From contig NZ_SGWY01000003.1 of the NCBI RefSeq assembly GCF_004216665.1, positions 1-64,000 of the forward strand: a stretch of 64,000 nucleotides of DNA, written 5' to 3'. The position numbers and the translations under genes are program-made. Below are positions 31,701 through 37,811 of the stretch, one piece after another. Position 1 is the first letter of the stretch; each line of letters opens with the position of its first letter. The DNA comes from Agromyces ramosus (lineage in GTDB: Bacteria > Actinomycetota > Actinomycetes > Actinomycetales > Microbacteriaceae). The notes below the pieces were generated by a model. It was given only the letters and a program-made list of their open reading frames with translations. It was not told the origin of the DNA and searched no databases.

Positions 31701-32462
31701 GGCCATGGCCGGCCCGACCTCGGCGAACGAGGACACCACGAGCCGCGGCGCGACGTGGAACCACGGCAGGTGCGAGGTGAGGCCGCGCAACCGATCGATG
31801 ACGGGCTGCGGCTTGAACACGCCGTTCGTGATCGCGAGCGCGACGAACGCCTCGGCGTCGAGCGTGATCTGGAACTGCTCACGCAGCTCGCGGGCGAGCG
31901 CGGGATTGAGGAACGGCTGGCCCTTCAGCTTGAGCTCGAAGTCGCGGCCGTAGCGGCGGATGGCGAGCGGTCGAAGCAGCACTGGCGCGAGGTACTCCTC
32001 GCCGGCGTTGCGCCACGACGCGAGGCCGATCGCGAGGTGCACCGACTCGATCCCGCGCACCGAGCGCAGCTCGATTCCCTTCTGGGTGATCTCCGCCGCG
32101 GCCAGGCGGGCGTTGCGCAGGGCGAGCTCGTCGCGGATGAGGCTCGAGAGCAGCGTCGACTTGCCCGTGATGAACTGGGGCAGGCCCCCCGGATGGGTCG
32201 TCGAGAGCTCGATGCGCGTGCGCGGCGTGTCGACGAAGCGCACGAGCGGCGACCGACCGCCGACCTCGGCCAGCTCGCCGTGCCACCGGCGCCAGGAGGG
32301 CTCGGCGACGTTCCCGGCGACGAGTCCTGGGTCGCCGAGGCTGAGGCCTTCGGGGCTGGTGATGTCCTGTCGCATGGGATCCGGGGTGAGGCGTTCGGCT
32401 GCGGCATCGGGCTCGGACCCGAGGATGTCCTCCTCGTCATGGTTCCGATCGAGCCGCCGCAC
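28701..32462 (-). CDS. DUF4011/SF1 helicase-like protein with C-terminal MTES_1575-type REase domain; catalytic residues apparently lost
   Basis: A 1253-aa protein. The N-terminus matches the DUF4011 region (GGRSPLVRF to about residue 130). An SF1 helicase core follows: Walker A position PGTGGTQT (about 327-334, where PGTGKTQT is expected), Walker B position VLVDAGS (about 851-857, DEAS expected), GDPVTQTP (from 877), TLTRSYRAGGE, then FSVGYGRTPHGR and MTRARRSMD. The last 90 residues match the REase_MTES_1575 fold, with RLALAA where a catalytic Asp is expected and VVETDE retained. The start is GTG 32462 because TATGGT (32474-32469) ends 6 bases before it; ATG 32375 is an alternative. The frame is intact over its whole length with normal codon use, so this is not a decayed pseudogene. 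A DNA-binding or regulatory pseudoenzyme is inferred. Confidence 0.8.
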   Translation of the reverse strand: MRRLDRNHDEEDILGSEPDAAAERLTPDPMRQDITSPEGLSLGDPGLVAGNVAEPSWRRWHGELAEVGGRSPLVRFVDTPRTRIELSTTHPGGLPQFITGKSTLLSSLIRDELALRNARLAAAEITQKGIELRSVRGIESVHLAIGLASWRNAGEEYLAPVLLRPLAIRRYGRDFELKLKGQPFLNPALARELREQFQITLDAEAFVALAITNGVFKPQPVIDRLRGLTSHLPWFHVAPRLVVSSFAEVGPAMAADVRRLDHPLIDAIAGNQAARAALAEQGERARPVAQDERPPSTDTLLLDADPEQEQVVAEVESGSSLVVKTLPGTGGTQTIVNSIGALVAKDKRVLVVGARRASLDGIAHRLGQVGLGGVAVTTASLRRDLIQSISRNEKAEQPRVADVDDALVRLRKVLLDYRAALTRRDPELHVSVLDALGELARLALVPLPPSTTARLDHAALVALAGGRDRVARDLARAAELGEFRYGPGDSPWYGASFTSSDEATHAHELAKRLSATELPRLLERGRGLIAQTRLRPFESVAELGVFLRLLLDVRETLDRFLPSVFDRPLGELIAATSSRRDSPGMSGANRRRLRRLALEYVRPGVHVTDLNAALRGIQQQRTLWQRYSEAGAIPGVPVGIDDVHVAFRTVATDLAALDGPLGVVGTPRQLAARPVRELIANLAGLAAESEVLTNLQERTAVLSRLRDLGLDPLLLDLAKRHVPEKAVAAELELAWWQSVLEAMLANDRALLGANTTVLDRLEGDFRLVDEAHASAAGPQLAWHLAENWKVALVDHPDEAERLKRMLRGDRVRPESLHEGTPHLFRALAPVWLASPYEVPEIDEDIAFDAVVLVDAGSTTIAENLGAIRRAKQVIAFGDPVTQTPTLFETGIDDAEHGAGRATEHGVDALHADSALARLGELLPTLTLTRSYRAGGEDLAELVNRRFYAGRIESLPWAGSFLGHGSLGLHYVRGNGLPDAVTGTVESIDSEVAKVVELVMEHAVKRPRESLMVITASARHAARVHQAVLAAFAKRTDLSDFILKDRAEPFTVLTLEQAVAQSRDRVIFSVGYGRTPHGRLLSSFGSLGEPGGDRLLAVGMTRARRSMDLVSAFRPEDIDEERQSHGVLALANILTQTEERAAADVDGEAGASMLGDLAARLARRGIRVSVGHRGRLALAAAHAGKAVVVETDEAFTGLSLRESLRLRPEVLRRLGWHYLRVHSFELFGNPEAVANRVATLLGKPEARPADAAAG

Positions 32463-32601
32463 ACGGACACCATACGTGGCTTCGCGCGGAATCACGGGAG
32501 CATCGCCGCATCCGACGGGTTTCGGCGCGGGTAGGGTGGCACCGGCGGCGGATGCCCCCGCGCCGCCGCCTCGACCGGCATCGACCCTGCAGGAGCCGCC
32601 C

Positions 32602-32910
32602 ATGCGAAGCATCACCCCGTCGGAGGTGCACGCCGCCGACGACCCCTACATCCTCGACGTGCGCGAGCCCGACGAGGTCGCGCAGGCCCGGATCGAGGGC
32701 GCGCGGCACATCCCCCTCGGCTCGCTCACGGCACGTCTCGACGAGATTCCCCGCGATCGCGCCGTGTACGTCCTCTGCCATGTCGGCGGCCGCAGCGCGC
32801 AGGCCACGCAGTACCTCGAGGGCAACGGCTTCGACGCGGTGAACGTCACCGGCGGCATCGTGGGCTGGTACCGGGCCGGCCTGCCCGTCGTCATGGGCGC
32901 CGAGTCCTAG
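32602..32910 (+). CDS. Rhodanese-like sulfurtransferase domain protein
   Basis: A 102-aa single rhodanese domain (ILDVREPDEVAQARIEGARHIPLG) with active-site Cys59 in CHVGGRS. It transfers sulfane sulfur or acts in thiol chemistry; cytoplasmic. ATG 32602 is preceded by AGGAG at 6 bases. It is divergent from the large helicase-like gene (140 bp apart) and convergent with alanine dehydrogenase. An imperfect hairpin lies after the stop. Confidence 0.9.
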   Translation: MRSITPSEVHAADDPYILDVREPDEVAQARIEGARHIPLGSLTARLDEIPRDRAVYVLCHVGGRSAQATQYLEGNGFDAVNVTGGIVGWYRAGLPVVMGAES

Positions 32911-32925
32911 GCAACGGATCCGACG

Positions 32926-32971
32926 GCACGAGGCGCCGACCCGGGTCCTCCGGATCGACGCCTCGTCGTGC
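32926..32971. terminator. Imperfect hairpin between convergent rhodanese and ald genes
   Basis: GCACGAGGCG (32926-32935) pairs with CGCCTCGTCGTGC (32959-32971) with a 3-base bulge. It lies in the 77-bp gap between two convergent stops and may terminate both transcripts. No U-tract. Confidence 0.4.
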
Positions 32972-32987
32972 GTCGGCGGCCGCGGCG

Positions 32988-34088
32988 TCAGAGCGCCGCG
33001 TGCAGCTCCAGGCCGTGCGCCTTGGCGACGCCCTCGTTGGTGAGTCGACCCCGGGTTGCATTCAGGCCCTTGGCGAGCGCCGCGTCCTCGGCCAGCGCGG
33101 CCTGCCATCCGAGGTCCGCGATCTTCATCGCGTAGGGCAGGGTCGCGTTCGTGAGGGCGGGCGTCGACGTCGCGGGGACGGCGCCGGGCATGTTCGCGAC
33201 GCAGTAGAAGATGGCGTCGTGCACGCGGTAGGTCGGCTCGGCGTGCGTCGTCGGGTGCGAGCCCTCGAAGCATCCGCCCTGGTCGATGGCGATGTCGACG
33301 AGCACGGCGCCCGGCTTCATGGCGGCGACCATCGCGTCGGTCACGACCTTCGGCGCGGCGGCGCCCGGAACGAGCACCGCTCCCACCACGAGGTCGGCGT
33401 CCTTGAGCTGGCGCGCGATCTCGTAGGACGAGGAGGCGAGGGTCTTGATGCGGTGGTCGTAGCGTGCATCGAGCTCGCGCAGCTTCGGCAGCGAGATGTC
33501 GAACACGGTCACGTCGGCGCCGAGGCCGAGCGCGGTCGCGGCGGCCTGCTCGCCGGCGACGCCGCCGCCGATCACGACGACCTTCGCCGGAGCCGTGCCG
33601 GGGACGCCGCCGAGGAGCACGCCGCGGCCGCCCTTCGACGCGTGCAGCGAGGCGGCGCCGACCTGCGGGGCGAGCCGGCCGGCGACCTCGCTCATCGGGG
33701 TGAGCAGCGGCAGGGACCGGTCGGCGAGCTGCACCGTCTCGTACGCGATGGCGGTGACCCCGGAGTCGATGATGGCGCGTGTGAGCGGCAGGTCGGCCGC
33801 GAGGTGGAGGTAGGTGAAGAGGGTGAGGTCCTCGCGCAGGAAGCCGTACTCCTGCTCGATCGGCTCCTTCACCTTGAGCACGAGCTCGGCCGACCAGGCC
33901 TCTGCGGCGGAGCCGACGATCGTCGCGCCCGCCTCGCGGTACTCCTCGTCGGTGTAGCCGGCGCCGACGCCGGCGCCCGCCTGGATGTCGACACGGTGGC
34001 CGCGCCCGACGAGGGCGTGCACCCCCGCGGGCGTCATGGCGACGCGGAATTCGTTGTTCTTGATCTCTGCGGGCACGCCGACGTGCAT
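32988..34088 (-). CDS. ald: Alanine dehydrogenase
   Basis: A 366-aa NAD-dependent enzyme interconverting L-alanine and pyruvate plus ammonia, important for alanine catabolism and redox balance. Family landmarks: N-terminal MHVGVPAEIKNNEFRVAMTP, substrate-site LKVKEP and TYLHLA, NAD loop VVVIGGGVAGEQAA, and HPTTHAEPTYRVHDAIFYCVANMPGAVP. ATG 34088 with GGAGA 5 bases upstream is chosen rather than an upstream in-frame start. It is divergently transcribed from an Lrp-type regulator, the classical ald/aldR arrangement, so alanine-responsive control is expected. Confidence 0.95.
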   Translation of the reverse strand: MHVGVPAEIKNNEFRVAMTPAGVHALVGRGHRVDIQAGAGVGAGYTDEEYREAGATIVGSAAEAWSAELVLKVKEPIEQEYGFLREDLTLFTYLHLAADLPLTRAIIDSGVTAIAYETVQLADRSLPLLTPMSEVAGRLAPQVGAASLHASKGGRGVLLGGVPGTAPAKVVVIGGGVAGEQAAATALGLGADVTVFDISLPKLRELDARYDHRIKTLASSSYEIARQLKDADLVVGAVLVPGAAAPKVVTDAMVAAMKPGAVLVDIAIDQGGCFEGSHPTTHAEPTYRVHDAIFYCVANMPGAVPATSTPALTNATLPYAMKIADLGWQAALAEDAALAKGLNATRGRLTNEGVAKAHGLELHAAL

Positions 34089-34145
34089 GGTGGTCTCCGA
34101 ATGCTGTGGGTGGAATTGCCTCAATCGTCGCCTGTTGTTCGCTGT

Positions 34146-34207
34146 TTCGGAAGCCCTTCCGCATGATGTTCGCTAGGATCGTCGGTATCCATTCACTTGT
34201 TCGGAAG
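34146..34207. promoter_or_regulatory. Shared control region of ald and the Lrp-type regulator
   Basis: The 130-bp gap is AT-richer than its surroundings. It contains a perfect dyad CGGAAG-CC-CTTCCG (34148-34161) and a direct repeat TTCGGAAG at 34146-34153 and 34200-34207. A plus-strand -10 candidate TAGGAT lies at 34174-34179. These are plausible Lrp/AldR sites; binding is inferred only from position. Confidence 0.4.
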
Positions 34208-34218
34208 GATGCCCCTCC

Positions 34219-34722
34219 GTGGCCGACGCACCGCAGATCAGCGCACCCGGCCGGATCGAGCTCGACGACGTCGATCGGCAGATCGTGGCGATCCTGCACG
34301 AGAACGCCCGCATCCCGAACGTCGAACTGGCCCGCGAGGTGGGCATCTCCCCGTCGACCTGCCTCGCGCGCGTCCGCTCCCTCCGCGAGCGCGGGGTGAT
34401 CGTGCGCTACACCGCCGAGATCAATCCGGCGGCGCTGGGCTTCACGTTGCAGGCGCTCGTGAGCGTGCGCATCCGGCCGGGGGCACGACACCTCATGGAG
34501 CAGATCTCCGATGAGCTCCGGCAGGAGCCCGAGGTCGCACAGCTCTTCTTCCTCGGCGGCACGGAGGACTTCCTCATCCACGTGCGCGTGCGCGACAGCG
34601 AGCACGTGCGCCAGTTCGTGCTGAAGAACCTCTCCGCGAACCCGGCGGTCGCGCTCACCGAGACGAACCTGGTGTTCGAGCACCACACGGCGCTCTCGGC
34701 GGGACTTCGCGCGGTGCTCTGA
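34219..34722 (+). CDS. Lrp/AsnC-family regulator (AldR-like)
   Basis: A 167-aa regulator with an N-terminal helix-turn-helix (IELDDVDRQIVAILHENARI, NVELAREVGISPSTCLARVRSLRERGVI) and a C-terminal RAM amino-acid-binding domain (GFTLQALVSVRI, FFLGGTEDFLIHVRVRD). GTG 34219 has GGAAGGA 9 bases upstream. It is divergent from ald, so by analogy with mycobacterial AldR it probably activates or represses ald in response to alanine. Name by context only. Confidence 0.9.
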   Translation: MADAPQISAPGRIELDDVDRQIVAILHENARIPNVELAREVGISPSTCLARVRSLRERGVIVRYTAEINPAALGFTLQALVSVRIRPGARHLMEQISDELRQEPEVAQLFFLGGTEDFLIHVRVRDSEHVRQFVLKNLSANPAVALTETNLVFEHHTALSAGLRAVL

Positions 34723-34761
34723 GCCCGGCGGCCACGTGGCATCCGCCCGCCGGCGTGCCGC

Positions 34762-35829
34762 TCACCCCCGCAACGGCAGGATCTCGGACAGCGCGAGGTC
34801 GTCGGGCGACTCGAGCTGCTCGTAGGTGCAGCTCTCCGGCGTGCGGTCGGTGCGCCACCGCCGGAACTGCGCGGTGTGCCGGAACCGATCGCCCTCCATC
34901 TTCTCGTAGGCCACCTCGACGACGAGCTCGGGACGCAGGGGCACGAACGAGAGGTTCTTCCCTGCGTTCCACCGGCTCACGGCGCCCGGCAACCGCGTCG
35001 ACTGGTGCGCCTCCTGGTCGGCCCACTCCCCCCATGGATGCTGCGACAGGTCGTCGGCGACGAGCGGCTCGAGCTCGGCGACGAGGCTCGCCCGCCTGGC
35101 CATCGGGAACGAGGCGGCGACGCCGACGTGGTGCAGCCGGCCGTCGTCGTCGTAGAGCCCGAGCAGGAGCGAACCGACGATCCCACCGGTCTTGTGCCAC
35201 CTGAAGCCGGCGACGACGCAATCCGCCGTGCGCTCGTGCTTCACCTTGAACATCGTGCGCTTGTCGGGCTGGTAGGTGCCGTCGAGCGGCTTCGCCACGA
35301 CGCCGTCGAGGCCTGCTCCCTCGAAGCGCGTGAACCAGTCGTTCGCCTCGGCCAGGTCGGCGGTCGCGGGCGTGACGAACACGGGGTCGGATGCCCCGGC
35401 GAGCGCCTCCACGAGTGCACGCCGGCGATCCGCGAACGGCTCGTCCATCAGGTCGTCGTCGGCGATGGCGAGCAGGTCGAACGCGACGAACGAGACCGGG
35501 GTCTGCTCGGCGAGCATCCGCACCCGGCTGTCGGCCGGATGGATGCGCTGCTGCAGCGCGTCGAAGTCGAGCCTCCCGTCGGAGACGAGGATGATCTCGC
35601 CGTCGACGACGCAACGCGGCGGCAGGTTCTGCCGCAGTGCCTCGACGAGTTCGGGGAAGTACCGCGTCATCGGCCGCTCGTTGCGGCTGCCGAGCTCGAT
35701 CTCGTCGCCGTCCTTGAAGACGATCGTGCGGAAGCCGTCCCATTTGGGCTCGACGTGGCCGACGTCGGGGATCTCCTTCACGGATTTCGACAGCATCGGC
35801 GCGAGGGGCGGCATCACCGGGAGGTCCAT
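34762..35829 (-). CDS. ligC: ATP-dependent DNA ligase (LigC-type)
   Basis: A 355-aa ligase with an adenylation domain (catalytic Lys29 in motif I KWDG, motif III CVVDGEIIL, motif IV GLDGVVAKP, motif V FKVKHERTADCVV) and a C-terminal OB domain (about 215-350). Length and sequence match actinobacterial LigC, a nucleotidyltransferase that seals nicks in alternative repair with LigC-associated primase-polymerase. No Ku, polymerase or nuclease partner lies in this window. ATG 35829 starts the family N-terminus LPVMPPLAPMLSK. It is convergent with the Lrp gene. Confidence 0.88.
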   Translation of the reverse strand: MDLPVMPPLAPMLSKSVKEIPDVGHVEPKWDGFRTIVFKDGDEIELGSRNERPMTRYFPELVEALRQNLPPRCVVDGEIILVSDGRLDFDALQQRIHPADSRVRMLAEQTPVSFVAFDLLAIADDDLMDEPFADRRRALVEALAGASDPVFVTPATADLAEANDWFTRFEGAGLDGVVAKPLDGTYQPDKRTMFKVKHERTADCVVAGFRWHKTGGIVGSLLLGLYDDDGRLHHVGVAASFPMARRASLVAELEPLVADDLSQHPWGEWADQEAHQSTRLPGAVSRWNAGKNLSFVPLRPELVVEVAYEKMEGDRFRHTAQFRRWRTDRTPESCTYEQLESPDDLALSEILPLRG

Positions 35830-35952
35830 CCGTCCATCTTGCTGCGCCGGCGCCGACTCCGCAGCCCCGAGTCCGCCATCCGTACCGACGCCCGGTGGGT
35901 AGCACCGGCTCGCGGGCGGGTCAATCCCCTGCCCCCGCGGCACGGGCGTGCG

Positions 35953-35991
35953 TAGCGTCGGAGCTGGCCGACCTAGTTGGCGCGGTCGGCC
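35953..35991 (+). promoter_or_regulatory. Promoter -10 and leader hairpin ahead of the 36011-36444 gene pair
   Basis: TAGCGT (35953-35958) is followed 7 bases later by a perfect inverted repeat GGCCGACC (35966-35973), 10-base loop, GGTCGGCC (35984-35991). A transcript starting near 35965 would begin with this stem, just before the GCGAGGAG ribosome-binding site of ATG 36011. It could stabilise the mRNA or regulate translation. Confidence 0.4.
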
Positions 35992-36010
35992 GCGAGCGAG
36001 GAGAGCACCG

Positions 36011-36175
36011 ATGAGCGACCCCGACCCTACCGATCCGAAGGCGGCCGACGAACTCGATGCCGCGGTGGATGCCGCCGAGCGGCATCAGCGTGCCGAGGAG
36101 GACGCCGACGCCGACGAGCACGTCGTCATCCGCGACCCCGAGACCGGCCACGTCGCAGAGGAGCCGGCGCCATGA
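36011..36175 (+). CDS. Small acidic protein, unknown function
   Basis: A 54-aa very acidic, Ala-rich protein (MSDPDPTDPKAADELDAAVD at the start, then HVVIRDPETGHVAEEPAP at the end). It is likely helical in the middle and disordered elsewhere, with no membrane segment and no cysteine; the family is not recognised. ATG 36011 has GCGAGGAGAG upstream. Its TGA overlaps the ATG of the next gene (ATGA), so both are translated from one mRNA in a coupled way. Confidence 0.6.
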   Translation: MSDPDPTDPKAADELDAAVDAAERHQRAEEDADADEHVVIRDPETGHVAEEPAP

Positions 36176-36444
36176 GCTCCGTTCTCGACGACCCGGCCCA
36201 CGACGAACGCCCGAGGCAGGGCAACATCCTTCCGCCGATCGGCATCTGGTGGCCGATGCTCGAGCGGCCGCTGCAGCGCGAGGTGCTGGAGAACCTGGAA
36301 GCGCCGCTCCGCGGCGCCGTCGTGCGACGCATCTACGACCTCTGCGAGCTCGAGGGCGAGCCGATCCCCCGCGGCGGGCTTCGGCTCGGCGTCAACGAGC
36401 GCGCCTACATCGCCGGCTGGATGCACGCCGTCGACTGGAACTGA
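36172..36444 (+). CDS. Small conserved-looking protein, unknown function
   Basis: A 90-aa soluble protein with many Trp/aromatic residues at fixed-looking positions (GIWWPML, IAGWMHAVDWN at the C-terminus) and a helical middle (REVLENLEAPLRGAVVRRIYDLCEL). I do not recognise the family. ATG 36172 overlaps the stop of the small acidic gene. The pairing of a very acidic small protein with an aromatic-rich, mildly basic partner suggests they may interact. No signal peptide. Confidence 0.65.
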   Translation: MSSVLDDPAHDERPRQGNILPPIGIWWPMLERPLQREVLENLEAPLRGAVVRRIYDLCELEGEPIPRGGLRLGVNERAYIAGWMHAVDWN

Positions 36445-36582
36445 CCCCTCGGTCGGGCGTCGCCCGGGTCTCGTCCACGGATGTCGCGGCTGCGGCATCC
36501 GCGCACGCGTGCTCGCACGGGCGGAACGGCACCCCGGCGCGTCGAAGGCCGCTGACGCCGCCGCGCGGGGCACACTCCTGTC

Positions 36583-37287
36583 GTGGAGACTGAACCGGCG
36601 ACCGCCGAACGGCACTACGCGCGCGACACCCTGGAGTTCGCGCGCGCCTTCACGTTCTTCGACGCGGTCTACGCCTTCGCGCTGACCCTGCTCGTCGTCA
36701 ACATCGACCCGCCGGAGGCGGCGGACTGGACGAGCCCGTCCGCGCTGCTCGGCAGCGGCCTCGAGTGGCAGCTGCTCGGCTTCGCGATCAGCTTCTCCGT
36801 GATCGCGGTGTTCTGGCGGGTGAACCACCGGATCGTCGCGGGCTTCCGCGCCCTCAGCCCGGGCACGATCACGGCGAACCTCGTGGCCATCGCATTCGTC
36901 GTGCTCATCCCGTTCTCGACCCAGGGCGTCAGCGACGTCGAGACCGCCGACGCCCCGCTCGCGGTGGCCGTCTACGCCCTCGACATCAGCTGCGCGGTGC
37001 TCGCGCAGGCGGCGTTGTTCTACGTCGCGCGGCACGACGGCGTGCTCGCGCACCCGCTTCCCCGACGCGCCGATCGGGCGAAGCTGCTCGACACGCTGAC
37101 GATCCCGGCGATCTTCCTCGTCTCGATCCCGATCGCCTACGCCTGGGGCGCCGATGCGGGCCGGTGGACGTGGGCGCTGCTCATCGTGGTCGGTCCGATC
37201 AGCGGACGCCTGACGTCCCGCCGGGTGGCGCGGATCGTCGCCGAGGACGCCGCGGCCCGCGGCATCCGCTCGGAACCCGACGCCTGA
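36583..37287 (+). CDS. TMEM175-family cation channel (DUF1211), variant FSD motif
   Basis: A 234-aa membrane protein with six hydrophobic segments. It matches bacterial TMEM175 K+-permeable channels, which form tetramers with one six-helix repeat per subunit. The TM1 signature is normally R-xxx-FSD; here it reads RAFTFFDAVYAFALTLL, so Ser is replaced by Phe while Arg and Asp remain. The VFWRVNHR segment after TM3 is typical. GTG 36583 has no clear Shine-Dalgarno. The gene stands alone. Channel function is by family; the substitution may alter it. Confidence 0.8.
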   Translation: METEPATAERHYARDTLEFARAFTFFDAVYAFALTLLVVNIDPPEAADWTSPSALLGSGLEWQLLGFAISFSVIAVFWRVNHRIVAGFRALSPGTITANLVAIAFVVLIPFSTQGVSDVETADAPLAVAVYALDISCAVLAQAALFYVARHDGVLAHPLPRRADRAKLLDTLTIPAIFLVSIPIAYAWGADAGRWTWALLIVVGPISGRLTSRRVARIVAEDAAARGIRSEPDA

Positions 37288-37457
37288 CGTCGATCACGCG
37301 GGCACCCGTACGTCCCGTCGGCACGACCGGACACGAACCAGACGCGCCCGGCCGAAGTCAAGACCCTCCCGCGAATCCGATACGGCGGAAAGGATGTTCC
37401 GACCCGGCTCCGCGCACTCCGCGCGCGTCGATCGCCGGCGTCTGCGAACGGAGCGGA

Positions 37458-37811
37458 ATGGGCACGTTGGTCTACGACAGCGGTGTTGCGGCGGAACTGG
37501 ACGATCGGACGCTCGCGCACCTGCAGGTCATCATCGTGAACAAGCTCCGCCGGCAGGAGAGCTTCCCGTTCACATGGAACGATGAGCGCCGGTCGATGAC
37601 GGTCTGGCTGAGCCCGAACACCCCGATCGCGTTCGTGTACCACGGCAACCGCCCGCCCCGGCTCAACCGGGCATGGCTCGAGGACCTCGCGCTGATGGCG
37701 AACTCGGTGGGCGGCCTCGTGGTCGTGCCCGAGCCGTCGGACGACGCGCTCAGGGCCGAGGCGCCGGAGGTGCTCCCAGCCGATAGAACAGGAACGGGAT
37801 CGCCGAGATGA
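37458..37811 (+). CDS. DUF7882-family protein
   Basis: A 117-aa protein of the actinobacterial DUF7882 group: MGTLVYDSGVAAELDDRTLAHLQVIIVNKLRRQESFPF, then MTVWLSPNTPIAFVYHGNRPPRLNRAWLEDLA and GGLVVVPEP. Members are often mislabelled as ATP-dependent DNA ligase in databases but lack all ligase motifs; their function is unknown. ATG 37458 with GGAGCGGA upstream. The last 62 bases overlap the 3' end of the convergent symporter gene, an unusual tail-to-tail overlap, and the C-terminal residues there (ADRTGTGSPR) look unlike the rest. Confidence 0.75.
   Translation: MGTLVYDSGVAAELDDRTLAHLQVIIVNKLRRQESFPFTWNDERRSMTVWLSPNTPIAFVYHGNRPPRLNRAWLEDLALMANSVGGLVVVPEPSDDALRAEAPEVLPADRTGTGSPR

Noticed and set aside
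28800..32534. A 1244-codon frame antisense to the helicase-like gene
   Set aside because: Composition is that of a complementary-strand shadow and shows no motif; the minus-strand gene matches known domains.
34762..37811. Link between LigC ligase and the DUF7882 protein (often called DNA ligase in databases)
   Set aside because: The DUF7882 protein has none of the ligase motifs; the shared name is an annotation artefact.
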